Positions 1 to 8,146 of a DNA stretch of 64,000 bases are shown in pieces. Positions within the stretch are counted from its first letter, which is position 1. Each line of letters opens with the position of its first letter. Position numbers and translations under genes: made by a program. Source of the DNA: Pseudoteredinibacter isoporae (lineage in GTDB: Bacteria > Pseudomonadota > Gammaproteobacteria > Pseudomonadales > Cellvibrionaceae); the NCBI RefSeq assembly GCF_011602085.1, contig NZ_JAAONY010000001.1, positions 1,736,001 through 1,800,000 of the forward strand, read 5' to 3'. The notes beneath the pieces were generated by a model. It saw only the letters and a list, made by a program, of their open reading frames with translations. It was not told the DNA's origin and ran no database searches.

Positions 1-439
1 GTTTTTTCTCGTGCTTGCCACGACAGTTCTGATAATAGTGAATCATGCGGAAGGCTGTATCGACTGCTGTTGAACCTCCGCAGGTAAAAAACACATGATT
101 CAGAGGGCCGGGTGCCAGCTCCGCCAGTTTCGCAGCCAGCTTGGCAGCTGGCACATTGGTAAGGTCCACAAAAGGGCTGGCGTACGACATTTCATAGGCC
201 TGTGCGGCAATGGCTTCTGCCATTTCCTTGCGACCCAAGCCGATATTGTTGCACCACAAACCGCCAACCGAATCAAAGTAGCGTTTACCATCAGTATCGT
301 AGATATAACAACCCTCACCACGGGCAATGGCCAGGGCGCCTTCCTCACGGAATACATCAAAGATCTGCCAGGGGTGCAGGTGATGATCTTTATCCATTTG
401 GTTAATGGCTTGGCTGTCGTATTGCGCTTGCTGGCTCAT
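1..439 (-). CDS. Class III (PLP) aminotransferase, N-terminal part, cut by window edge
   Basis: The minus-strand frame opens with ATG at 439 and runs open through base 1, giving about 146 residues. It reads MSQQAQYDSQAINQMDKDHH, then a HPW segment, 'GEGCYIYDTDGKRYFDS', 'GGLWCNNIGLG' and 'VFFTCGGSTAVDTAFRM'. These are the N-terminal landmarks of class III omega-aminotransferases: the YxxDxxGKxYxD strand and the (G)S-x-A-xDxAxK/R PLP-phosphate loop. Members move amino groups from diamines such as putrescine, beta-alanine or aromatic amines to pyruvate or 2-oxoglutarate in the cytoplasm. The catalytic lysine lies outside the window, so the substrate cannot be called. The LuxR gene lies upstream on the same strand and a DAO-fold amine oxidase lies 6 kb away, which fits amine catabolism (inference). 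Confidence 0.85.
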   Translation of the reverse strand, partial: MSQQAQYDSQAINQMDKDHHLHPWQIFDVFREEGALAIARGEGCYIYDTDGKRYFDSVGGLWCNNIGLGRKEMAEAIAAQAYEMSYASPFVDLTNVPAAKLAAKLAELAPGPLNHVFFTCGGSTAVDTAFRMIHYYQNCRGKHEKK

Positions 440-509
440 AGTGTTCTCAATCTAATAACTATTATGGTGAATAGGTTGCTAGGCTAAGCAAAAGCTCCCT
501 AACTGCACA

Positions 510-524
510 TACCCCTATAGGGTA
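510..524. promoter_or_regulatory. Small inverted repeat upstream of the aminotransferase
   Basis: TACCC-CTATA-GGGTA is an inverted repeat with 5-bp arms and a 5-bp spacer. It is followed at once by GGGTGACCC, another short dyad. It lies about 70 bp upstream of the aminotransferase ATG and just downstream of the LuxR gene, so it could be the binding site of that regulator. The dyads are short and this is only a candidate. Confidence 0.3.
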
Positions 525-579
525 GGGTGACCCAAGCGGGGTAGGCGAGAGCGATTTCTGAACGCAATTATAGGGGGTT

Positions 580-1452
580 TTAGTTGCCAGGACGCTGATG
601 ATAGGCCAACAGCGGGTCGCCCATATCCTGAGGCCCAAGAGTGCTGAGAGAGTTCAAAAACAGGGAGAAAAGCTCGGACTGGGAGTTGATGTCCAGCTTA
701 CTGTAGAGATTACGCTTGTGAACCTTTACGGTTTCCATGGAAATGCTCAGCCGTTCAGCCATGGATTTGGTGGAATGGCCCTGTAGCAACAGACGGGCGA
801 TCTCGGCTTCGCGCTGGGTTAAAAACGATTGTCCGAATTGAGTGAAAGCCTGCTGCAGACGCTGGTGCATATTGTCGCTTTCGGTGGCTCGGCTCGGTTG
901 GCGGATTTCCTTCCAGTGCTGGGACATGACCGCCAGAACCCAAGGGCACAGAGTATTCAAGGTGGTTCGTGTGGCCTCGTCAAAGGCGGAGGTGCGGCAC
1001 AGGGAAAGGTGAATATAACCCTGTTCAATGCGCAGCAGGTAGCCGATTTCATCGGCAAAGTTTGCGTATTGAAAATACTGCCGAAAATATTCGCTCTGCT
1101 CGAAATCATCGGCGGCCAGTTCGGTCAGGCGATACATACCTGTGGGACGTTGTTCCTGGCAGGCTTGAAAATAGGGGTCTAAGAGATAGGCACCGCTCAT
1201 ATAACGGCTCATGCTGGCCTGCTTGCCCATGATGCCCTGTTCATAGATATCCAGCAGCAATTGTGGGCGTTCCTGTTCCAGAAAGGCAAAAGCGGCCAAG
1301 CTTTGCACGGGGCAAATATGCTCAAACAGCTGCATCATGCTATCGGCAAAACAGTCCTGGCCAAGGTTTTCAGTGACCCGGGCCATGGCCGGTATCAAGG
1401 CTTCAAGCATGGTTTCTTTCTCATACAGCGAAGGTGCGCGTAGTTCATGCAC
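580..1452 (-). CDS. LuxR-family transcriptional regulator
   Basis: This is a 290-residue regulator. The C-terminal GerE/LuxR helix-turn-helix spans about residues 213-268 and contains 'LTQREAEIARLLLQGHSTK' and the recognition helix 'SMETVKVHKRNLYSKL'. The N-terminal 200 residues have no receiver-type aspartate pocket that I can see and no acyl-homoserine-lactone signature, so the input signal is unknown. A second in-frame Met (MLEAL, 1410) is an alternative start. It sits directly upstream of, and in the same direction as, the aminotransferase at 1-439, with a 140-bp gap holding short dyads. Local control of that gene is plausible but inferred. Confidence 0.85.
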   Translation of the reverse strand: MHELRAPSLYEKETMLEALIPAMARVTENLGQDCFADSMMQLFEHICPVQSLAAFAFLEQERPQLLLDIYEQGIMGKQASMSRYMSGAYLLDPYFQACQEQRPTGMYRLTELAADDFEQSEYFRQYFQYANFADEIGYLLRIEQGYIHLSLCRTSAFDEATRTTLNTLCPWVLAVMSQHWKEIRQPSRATESDNMHQRLQQAFTQFGQSFLTQREAEIARLLLQGHSTKSMAERLSISMETVKVHKRNLYSKLDINSQSELFSLFLNSLSTLGPQDMGDPLLAYHQRPGN

Positions 1453-1571
1453 AGCTTAAACCCCTGAGCTTGCGCGCAAAGCAACATTTTAAACACTTAG
1501 GCCTCAATATATGCAAATTGTGGTAGTCTGCCAAGGACAAGTCCCCGCAAAATAATAAAAGGATTCTTACC

Positions 1572-3080
1572 GTGGCCTTTATCCTGAAGCTGTTTAAGTG
1601 GCTGTTGCTGCTTATTATCGTTCTGGCAATAGCCGTTGCCGCACTCCTGCAGTTTGGTCCGCTTTCTTTGGGCAGTGTTAAAGCCATTCTTAATGTTCTG
1701 GGTGTATACAGCGTAGAGGCGCCCCAGCAAAGCCTGATTGCCCAGCGCTTAAAAGTTCCGGAAGGGTTTTCTGTGGGGCGCTACGCCGAAGGACTGACCA
1801 AATTGCGCTTTATCGAATTCAGCCGCAACGGAGATTTGTTGGGTGTGCTGTCGCGCGATGGGCAACTGGTTCGACTGAAGGCTGATAAAGACGGCGATGG
1901 CCGCCACGATGGTAAAGAGATCCTGATGGAAGGCCTGAAAGCACCCAATGATCTCGAATTTTACGAAGACTATTTATACATCGCCGAATCCAACGCCGTC
2001 GGCCGTGTGCTTTACGATCATGAGAAAGGCCAGTTTGCGGGTGAGTATGAAATTATCATTCCGAACCTGCCTGATGATGGCAACCACCGCAGTAAATCCA
2101 TTCGCTTGCACAATGGCCATTTGTTTTTGAGTATTGGCTCTACCTGTAACGTGTGCGAAGAAGCCGACAAGCGTCGCGCCACAATTATGCGTTTTGATGT
2201 CGATGGCAAAAATGGTGAAGTGTATGCTGCCGGCTTACGCAATAGTGTTGGCCTGGATATCGCTCCTTGGGACAATGAGCTTTACGCCACTGATAACGGT
2301 CGCGACCTGTTGGGCGATGACTACCCGGTGTGCGAGTTGAATAAAATCGAAGAAGGCCAATTCTACGGTTGGCCGTACATCAATGGTTTCGGTGACCTCG
2401 ATCCGGATTTTGGTGCTGGCCAGGAAGATCGCCAGGATATCTCTACCTCGCCCGTCTTCGGATTTCCGGCTCACAATGCTCCGTTAGGTATTCGATTTAT
2501 CCGCAATGCCCGTGTGCCTGAGGCGTACACAAAAACCGCCCTGGTCGCTTTACACGGGTCCTGGAACCGCAGTAAAGCCGACGGCTATAAAGTGATTGCC
2601 GTACACTGGCAGGAAGACGGAACATTGCGCAGCGAAGATTTCCTGAGTGGTTTTGAAAAAGACGAAGATATTATTGGTCGTCCGGTTGATATTGCCGAAG
2701 GTCCGGATGGTTGTATTTATGTGTCCGATGACTACGCCGGTTCCATTTATCGTGTGTGTTACGGAGAATCCCAAAACACCTTGGTGGATTTAAACAGCGA
2801 AGCCGTCACCGACAAAAGCTTTGAGCAACTGAACACTGAAGAAATGCGCGTTGCCCTGATGATGGGCGAATCTCTTTATCAGGAATATCCTTGTGCAACC
2901 TGCCATCTTTTGCAGGGCAAAGGTACCCAGGGCGGAAAAAGCCTGGATAACTTAACGGCGCGCTACACCTTGGATTCATTGAGTGATTATTTCTTGCACC
3001 CAAATGCACCGATGCCGACCTATCCTTTTGATGAAGCTCAAAGACGGGCGTTAGCGGTTTATTTGTTGACAGCGGAGTAA
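1572..3080 (+). CDS. Membrane-anchored PQQ-type sugar dehydrogenase (sorbosone dehydrogenase-like) with C-terminal cytochrome c
   Basis: This 502-residue protein starts at GTG 1572 behind AAGGA. Residues about 5-30 form an N-terminal membrane anchor. Residues about 50-405 resemble the six-bladed propeller of soluble glucose/sorbosone dehydrogenases, with 'LKAPNDLEF', 'GLRNSVGLD', 'HGSWNRS' and 'GRPVDIAEGPDG'. The C-terminus carries a class I cytochrome c motif, C441-A-T-C444-H445, with a likely Met ligand near 481 in 'APMPTYP'. Such quinohemoproteins oxidise a sugar or aldehyde in the periplasm and pass electrons to the respiratory chain. The substrate is not readable. It is convergent with the acyl-CoA dehydrogenase gene, separated by a palindromic element. 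Confidence 0.85.
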   Translation: MAFILKLFKWLLLLIIVLAIAVAALLQFGPLSLGSVKAILNVLGVYSVEAPQQSLIAQRLKVPEGFSVGRYAEGLTKLRFIEFSRNGDLLGVLSRDGQLVRLKADKDGDGRHDGKEILMEGLKAPNDLEFYEDYLYIAESNAVGRVLYDHEKGQFAGEYEIIIPNLPDDGNHRSKSIRLHNGHLFLSIGSTCNVCEEADKRRATIMRFDVDGKNGEVYAAGLRNSVGLDIAPWDNELYATDNGRDLLGDDYPVCELNKIEEGQFYGWPYINGFGDLDPDFGAGQEDRQDISTSPVFGFPAHNAPLGIRFIRNARVPEAYTKTALVALHGSWNRSKADGYKVIAVHWQEDGTLRSEDFLSGFEKDEDIIGRPVDIAEGPDGCIYVSDDYAGSIYRVCYGESQNTLVDLNSEAVTDKSFEQLNTEEMRVALMMGESLYQEYPCATCHLLQGKGTQGGKSLDNLTARYTLDSLSDYFLHPNAPMPTYPFDEAQRRALAVYLLTAE

Positions 3081-3152
3081 GTTTACTATTTAACAACGCA
3101 GGTGAAAATTAATTTGGTTGTCTGCACAGAACGCAGGTGTTGGATGCTGCAG

Positions 3153-3260
3153 AGTCTTGTAATCAGGTTGGGGGCTGGGGGCTTTGGAGCCAGGGATGGC
3201 GGAGAAGAGCTACAGGGATGTATTCATGCGTTCCCCAGAACCCAACCTGATTACAAGGCT
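3153..3260. repeat. 108-bp palindromic intergenic element (REP/MITE-like)
   Basis: The left arm (3153-3172) and right arm (3241-3260) are near-perfect inverted repeats: CTTGTAATCAGGTTGGG on the left against CCCAACCTGATTACAAG on the right, extended by GAG/CTC with one mismatch. The loop contains a GGAGCCAGGGATGGCGG core and a GGGATGTATTC segment of the kind seen in dispersed gammaproteobacterial intergenic palindromes. It lies between two convergent genes, where it could also act as a bidirectional terminator. No second copy was noticed in this window, so its dispersed nature is an inference. Confidence 0.6.
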
Positions 3261-3309
3261 CGGTCCCGGAGTTAGAGTCAATATTTAAGACGCAATACGC
3301 ACGTTTCGA

Positions 3310-4455
3310 TTACTTAAACAAACTCCGGGAAATTACTTCCTTCATAATCTCCGAAGTGCCGGCATAAATCGTCTGAATGCGCGCATCCGCATAAAAACGG
3401 GAGATCGGGTACTCCGCCGTATAACCGTAGCCACCAAACATCTGCAAGCACTGATCCACAACATCCAGCTGCATTTCGGTAGAACTTAACTTCAGAATAG
3501 CAGCGTCTTCCACGCTCATCTCGCCACGCTCATATTTGTCCATATTTTTCTCAAGCAAAGCACGTACCGTCTCAACCTGAGTTTGGCATTCCGCCATCTT
3601 GAAGCGCGTATTCTGGAACTGACTGATCGACTGGCCAAAGGCCTTGCGATCTTTTGTGTAATCTACCGCCAAAGCAATCGCACCGTCCGCAGCACCCACT
3701 GCCTGACTGGCAACACCCAAACGCTCGCGGGGTAGCTCTTCCATCAAATAAATAAAACCGCGACCTTCCTCGCCCAAAAGAGCATTGGCGGGTACGCGCA
3801 TATTTTCAAAGAACAGCTCAGCAGTATCATTGGAGTGCTGACCGATTTTCTTGATTGACTTGCCGCGATTAAAACCTGGCAAGGAGGTGTCCACCAGAAA
3901 CAAAGAAATGCCTTTCGCGCCCGCACTCGGATCTGTCTTTGCACAAACAATTACCAGATCCGCATAAATGCCATTGGTGATAAAGACCTTGGAGCCATTC
4001 AGAATCCAATCATCACCATCACGCACGGCACTGGTGCTCATGCCGGCCAGATCGCTGCCTGCGCCTGGTTCCGTCATCGCGATTGCACCCAGAACCTCAC
4101 CACTGACCATCTTCGGCAACCACTGTTGTTTTTGCTCTTCCGTACCGATGTTCAGAATATAGGGCATAACAATATTGGAATGGATGTTGTAGCCACTGCC
4201 CAGGCCACCAAATCCCATACGGGACATTTCATAGGTGATCATCTGGGCAACACGGAACGATGCTTCGGCAGCACCGTATTCCTCTGGCAGGTCCGGCCCT
4301 AAAAGACCCGCCGCGCCCAGAGTTTGCCAAATCTCCTTGGGGGTGGCGTGGGCTTCTTCCCAGGCTTCATAGTGTGGGGAAACTTCTTGCTCCAGACAGC
4401 GTACTGCCATCTCGCGAAACAAACTCAACTCCGAGTCATCAACATTGTGGGACAT
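3310..4455 (-). CDS. Acyl-CoA dehydrogenase (isovaleryl/long-chain type)
   Basis: This is a full-length 381-residue FAD enzyme that introduces an alpha,beta double bond into acyl-CoA in the cytoplasm and passes electrons to ETF. The FAD/substrate motif 'AMTEPGAGSDLAGM' lies near residue 130. The C-terminal 'QMFGGYGYTAEYPISRFYADARI' region and 'IYAGTSEIM' are typical of the family. The usual medium-chain catalytic Glu position is Ala here (YAGT). The likely base is instead the Glu in 'ELPRERLGVA', as in isovaleryl- and long-chain-type enzymes. The chain length it prefers is not predictable. It is a single gene on the minus strand between the Rieske gene and the palindromic element. Confidence 0.92.
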   Translation of the reverse strand: MSHNVDDSELSLFREMAVRCLEQEVSPHYEAWEEAHATPKEIWQTLGAAGLLGPDLPEEYGAAEASFRVAQMITYEMSRMGFGGLGSGYNIHSNIVMPYILNIGTEEQKQQWLPKMVSGEVLGAIAMTEPGAGSDLAGMSTSAVRDGDDWILNGSKVFITNGIYADLVIVCAKTDPSAGAKGISLFLVDTSLPGFNRGKSIKKIGQHSNDTAELFFENMRVPANALLGEEGRGFIYLMEELPRERLGVASQAVGAADGAIALAVDYTKDRKAFGQSISQFQNTRFKMAECQTQVETVRALLEKNMDKYERGEMSVEDAAILKLSSTEMQLDVVDQCLQMFGGYGYTAEYPISRFYADARIQTIYAGTSEIMKEVISRSLFK

Positions 4456-4622
4456 ATCCGGGCCTCATCATCAAACCATTGCTAAAGCGTGGATGATGGC
4501 AAGAAGCCCAAGGTAGTCCAATAGTATAAGGTGACTCTTTTAGTGTTTATTTCGCTCAAAATGACAAGCAGGCCTGTGAAGCGCTGGCCTGGAGGTTTTG
4601 TAGAGATGGAGGCGACGACGGA

Positions 4623-5783
4623 TTAGTTCAAAGGCTCGCCGGCAATGGCCTGGTCAATGTATTGCTCCAGCTTGGCCAGGCCGCCTTCAAACAAACCAAA
4701 ACGCAGATGGCTGTTGGCACCGGATAAAATGCCCGATTGAATCGACTCGCCCATTTCAAAATCTTCATCCAGAGTCATTTCCGTAATCTGATGATTGCGA
4801 TCCCAGTGCGCTTGTTCTCGCTTCTCAAATTCGTCCTTGGGAATCAACATCTGAAACGTAATTTCCACCTGACTGGCGCTGATCGGTTTCATGATAAACA
4901 TAGCGATGTGATCTTCCTGCACCAGCAGGGCCACATTAGGAAACAGCTGATACACGATGTGGGTATGGTCACGAATTTCCCACTCATTTTGAGGTTGCTC
5001 GCGCAGAGAATTGATGGATTGGCGTGGCAGAATTAAACGAAAATGCGGGGCAAAGGCCTCAATATGCGAAGTGTTACTGAAGAAATAGGGCGCAATGGTT
5101 TTCGCATGAGTTACCTGGAAGTGGTAAGACTCAAGACCACCGCCGGATACAATTTTCCAGTTGCTGTTCCAGGTTTTGGTCACGGGGCGATAGGTGATCA
5201 TATTTTCGATCTGGTAATCGTCCAGATCGTTTTGCAGAGGTTCCCAGAAATGATCGAAATCAAACTCAATACCCATCGTGGGTAACACAAAAATAAAACC
5301 GTTACGTACCCACAGGGAAAGCTCACTTAAGCCATTGTCGCTTTTGATCAAGCCCGGAAAACCATTTTGATGGGGGACACCCTTCAGCTCCCCTTTATTG
5401 TTGAACATCCAGCCATGATAAGGGCATGTGAAGCGATTTTTACAGCCGCTTTGGGCATCTTCCAGACGAGCGCCGCGATGTTTGCAGACATTAATCATCG
5501 CTTTAAAACTGCTGTCATCGGCACCGTCGTTCTGGCGTGCGATGATAACGCTGGTGCCGTACAAATCCCGAGTAATAAAGCCATTGCCCATTTCGATTTC
5601 ACTGACATGGGCCACCATATTGGGCAGCTTTTTGAAGACAGCTTCCTGTTCTTTTTGAAAGTACTCATCATCGTGGTATTTGTAAACCGGCGATAAATAC
5701 TCTGCTTCATCGTGTTGAGTACTTTTGCTGTCAATATAACTTAAACACTGTTGCAGCAGCTCGACTTGCTGTTGATGTTTCAT
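4623..5783 (-). CDS. Rieske aromatic ring-hydroxylating oxygenase, alpha subunit
   Basis: The 386-residue protein has both domains of a terminal oxygenase. The Rieske [2Fe-2S] site is C100-x-H102 and C120-x-x-H123 (CKHRGARL; CPYHGW). The mononuclear iron site has H221 and H226 in 'ESYHFQVTH', with a C-terminal Asp in 'LDEDFEMGESIQSG' as the probable third ligand. The enzyme would oxygenate an aromatic or quaternary-amine-type substrate. It has no beta subunit, ferredoxin or reductase gene nearby, so it must borrow electron transfer partners. The TetR gene ends 32 bp upstream on the same strand, suggesting a tetR-oxygenase operon. The substrate is unknown. Confidence 0.9.
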   Translation of the reverse strand: MKHQQQVELLQQCLSYIDSKSTQHDEAEYLSPVYKYHDDEYFQKEQEAVFKKLPNMVAHVSEIEMGNGFITRDLYGTSVIIARQNDGADDSSFKAMINVCKHRGARLEDAQSGCKNRFTCPYHGWMFNNKGELKGVPHQNGFPGLIKSDNGLSELSLWVRNGFIFVLPTMGIEFDFDHFWEPLQNDLDDYQIENMITYRPVTKTWNSNWKIVSGGGLESYHFQVTHAKTIAPYFFSNTSHIEAFAPHFRLILPRQSINSLREQPQNEWEIRDHTHIVYQLFPNVALLVQEDHIAMFIMKPISASQVEITFQMLIPKDEFEKREQAHWDRNHQITEMTLDEDFEMGESIQSGILSGANSHLRFGLFEGGLAKLEQYIDQAIAGEPLN

Positions 5784-5815
5784 ATCAGGCTTCCATAGAT
5801 TGACGATTTTATGTG

Positions 5816-6436
5816 TTATTGAAAGAGCCTCAATTTAACCAGGCTAAGCAGCTCTTCGCGTTGTTGTTTTAACAGCGCTTTAAAATCACCTGCGCTTAAA
5901 ATTTGTTTCAGGGTTGGCAGTGACACCACAAAGTAATGTTGCGCACCAATGATGTTGTACAGAAACGCCATGGGTTCTACATTGGTGAAGAGCCCGCTGC
6001 GTTGACCCTGGCGAATCAGCTCGACCAATTGCTCCAGCCAGGGGGCGAGATACCAATTGTGCGCCGAGGCGGCCCGTTGAGGGTTATCCAGCATTTCCCG
6101 TAACAATAAAATGGCTTCATCCGGGTGCTCCTTACTCCAGCGATAAAAACCATCCATGACATTGAGCAGCTGCTGTTTCTCATCTTGAGTGCTGGCCATG
6201 GTGTGTTCCAGATCGGTCATCAGGCGATTGGAAACCTGCTCCAGTACCGCACCGTAGAGTTTTTCTTTGCTGGAAAAATGGTGCAGCAAGGAAGGTTTCT
6301 TAATGTTCACCGCTTCGGCAATACTGTTAATGCTGGTGCCGTAAAAGCCGGTTTCTGAAAACGCTTTCTGGGCCGCTGCCAGGATTCGGCTTTTGGTATC
6401 TCCATTTGGTGAAGATACCGAGTGAAGTTTGCTCAT
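5816..6436 (-). CDS. TetR-family repressor of the Rieske oxygenase operon
   Basis: I place the start at ATG 6436 (MSKLHSVSS), which gives 206 residues. The longer open frame to 6676 would read through the operator and is rejected. The N-terminal HTH includes 'ILAAAQKAFSETGFYGTSI' and 'IKKPSLLHHFSSKEKLYGAV', typical of TetR proteins. The C-terminal ligand domain is not diagnostic. It is followed after 32 bp by the Rieske gene on the same strand, and a perfect inverted repeat lies 68 bp upstream of the start. Autoregulated control of the oxygenase is the simplest reading (inference). Confidence 0.88.
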   Translation of the reverse strand: MSKLHSVSSPNGDTKSRILAAAQKAFSETGFYGTSINSIAEAVNIKKPSLLHHFSSKEKLYGAVLEQVSNRLMTDLEHTMASTQDEKQQLLNVMDGFYRWSKEHPDEAILLLREMLDNPQRAASAHNWYLAPWLEQLVELIRQGQRSGLFTNVEPMAFLYNIIGAQHYFVVSLPTLKQILSAGDFKALLKQQREELLSLVKLRLFQ

Positions 6437-6503
6437 TATTCGCCTCGCTTTTCCCCTGAATGCGGTACTTCTGCGCTTTGATATGTACTCATTTATGCAT
6501 CTG

Positions 6504-6519
6504 CCTACCGGTTGGTAGG
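6504..6519. promoter_or_regulatory. Candidate TetR operator upstream of tetR-Rieske operon
   Basis: CCTACC-GGTT-GGTAGG is a perfect inverted repeat with 6-bp arms. Its location 68 bp upstream of the TetR start and its composition (TACCNNNNGGTA) are typical of autoregulated TetR operators. It could equally act on a promoter that reads the whole tetR-oxygenase operon. Confidence 0.65.
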
Positions 6520-6610
6520 GAGGAATATAAAATAAAAAATCACAGCCATCAATCCTTATTGTGTGAATTTTAATCGGAAACGGGTTGATGAGGGGGCGTT
6601 GAGAGGGCTC

Positions 6611-6635
6611 CCAGGCCCGATGCAAGCGGGCCTGG
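6611..6635 (-). terminator. Hairpin downstream of the DAO-fold oxidase
   Basis: CCAGGCCCG and CGGGCCTGG form a perfect 9-bp stem with a 7-base loop, just after the stop of the minus-strand oxidase gene at 6643. No U tract follows, so it may be a transcript-stabilising hairpin rather than an intrinsic terminator. Confidence 0.5.
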
Positions 6636-6642
6636 AAGGGCG

Positions 6643-7926
6643 CTAGCGCAGCTTTTCCAGAAGCTGGTAATACCACATACCCAGCACCAGAGCCTGGTTG
6701 CCGAGCCAGTCATTAATGGGGACGCGCAGGTGCTTGAAGGCAGCGAAAGTATCAAATTCTTCCATATGACCGGCAATGGCTTTGGCCATAATCTCAGCCA
6801 TGATATGGGAGCAAGCCAGCCCGTGGCCGGAGTAACCCTGGCAGTAATACACGCGATCACTGATTTTTCCGAGTTGGGGAATTCGATTGATCACAATGCC
6901 GGCCATTCCGGTCCATTCAAATTCAATGTCTATTCCCTTGAGTTTGGGGAAGGTGCGCTCCAGAGCGGGGCGCAATTCAGCGGAAACACTGGTGGAGTCC
7001 TTGCCGGAATAATTGGTGCCGCCTCCAAACATCAGGCGCTTGTCAGCGGTAAGGCGATAGTAGTCCAACACAAAGCGGCAATCGTATACGGCCAGATCAT
7101 GGGGGTTGATGGTCTTGGCCAATTCATCACCCAGCGGTACGGTCGCCATATTACCGAGGGAAGCCGGGAAGAGCATGCCGCCTAACTTGGAGCGTCCGAG
7201 TTTATGATAAGCATTGCCTGCGATCATAACGCGATCGGCAAAGACCTTGCCGATCTTACTTTTCAAAACAACTTTGTCACCTTCATCCATGGACAGCACC
7301 GGGCTGTTTTCATAAATGCGAACGCCCAGGTTGCTCGCCGCTTTGGCTTCGCCAAGACACAGATTGAGAGGGTGGAGGTGCATGTTTTTACGATTCAGCA
7401 AACCACCATGATAGATTGGGCTGTCGAGATATTCGGGAATCTCTGCGGCAGAAATCATCTGAACGTCATCGCCCATGCCGTGTGCGATCGCTTCATCGTA
7501 GAAACTTTGCAGGCCTGTCATGTGGCTGGGCTTGTAGGCGGTTTGCAGATGACCGAATTTCAAATCGCAATCGATATTGTATTTTTCGACTCGGTTTTTG
7601 ATGATGTCATGGCCGCGCCAACGCAATTTCCAAACGAAGTCCTCGGCATCGACACCGGCGTGTTTGCGGAGTTGTTTTAACATGGCCTGATCGCCGGAAA
7701 GACTGCCAGTTACTTGCCCGCCATTGCGTCCGGTAGCGCCCCAGCCGATTTTTTCGGCTTCCAATAAAACCACGGAGAAACCTTTTTCGGCGAGTTCAAG
7801 GGCAGTGGCGACACCGGTAAAACCGCCGCCGATAATGGCGACATCGCAGTGTTGATCGTCTTGCAGGGTGGGATAGTTGGATTCTTCGTTAATGCTGGCG
7901 GAATAGTAGGAATGGCAGCGGCTCAT
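6643..7926 (-). CDS. FAD-dependent amine oxidoreductase (DAO fold, PuuB-like)
   Basis: The 427-residue protein begins with a short 'CHSYYSASINEESNYPTL' lead followed by the Rossmann FAD motif 'DVAIIGGGFTGVATALELAE' and the 'GWGATGRNGGQVTGSLSGD' flavin segment. The C-terminus has 'EFEWTGMAGIVINRIPQLG' and 'YYCQGYSGHGLACSHIMAEI', typical of gamma-glutamylputrescine oxidase and related secondary-amine oxidases. These enzymes oxidise an amine C-N bond, releasing an aldehyde or imine and H2O2. The exact substrate is unknown. A second, divergent paralog lies at 61054-62421. It runs in the same direction as the aminotransferase at the window start, but the two are not contiguous. Confidence 0.88.
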   Translation of the reverse strand: MSRCHSYYSASINEESNYPTLQDDQHCDVAIIGGGFTGVATALELAEKGFSVVLLEAEKIGWGATGRNGGQVTGSLSGDQAMLKQLRKHAGVDAEDFVWKLRWRGHDIIKNRVEKYNIDCDLKFGHLQTAYKPSHMTGLQSFYDEAIAHGMGDDVQMISAAEIPEYLDSPIYHGGLLNRKNMHLHPLNLCLGEAKAASNLGVRIYENSPVLSMDEGDKVVLKSKIGKVFADRVMIAGNAYHKLGRSKLGGMLFPASLGNMATVPLGDELAKTINPHDLAVYDCRFVLDYYRLTADKRLMFGGGTNYSGKDSTSVSAELRPALERTFPKLKGIDIEFEWTGMAGIVINRIPQLGKISDRVYYCQGYSGHGLACSHIMAEIMAKAIAGHMEEFDTFAAFKHLRVPINDWLGNQALVLGMWYYQLLEKLR

Positions 7927-8065
7927 GCTATCACTTTTAGACTCTCTTTAAGGATGATTATTGGGCGATTTATGTGAACTATGAGCCGCAGCATAACCAG
8001 AGCGTATCATGCCGGTATATAACCCAAATGGTGCAGTCGAGTGGGGCAATTGTCAGCCTGAGTCA

Positions 8066-8092
8066 GCTATGGTGAATACCTGCCACCATAGC
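8066..8092 (-). terminator. Hairpin downstream of haloalkane dehalogenase
   Basis: GCTATGGTG and CACCATAGC are perfect 9-bp arms around a 9-base loop, 55 bp past the stop of the minus-strand dehalogenase gene. No U run follows in the direction of transcription. It is the only clear structure in the 220-bp gap between the oxidase and dehalogenase genes. Confidence 0.45.
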
Positions 8093-8146
8093 CGCAAACG
8101 TACCTGGCCGGAGAGCCTTTGAGGGGTTCTTTCCAGGCAGTGATTT

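Noticed and set aside
5816-6676. Longer 286-residue version of the TetR protein
   Set aside because: The extra N-terminus has no TetR similarity, spans the operator palindrome and overlaps the end of the neighbouring oxidase gene.
7204-7680. 158-codon open frame on the plus strand
   Set aside because: It is antisense to the DAO-fold oxidase.
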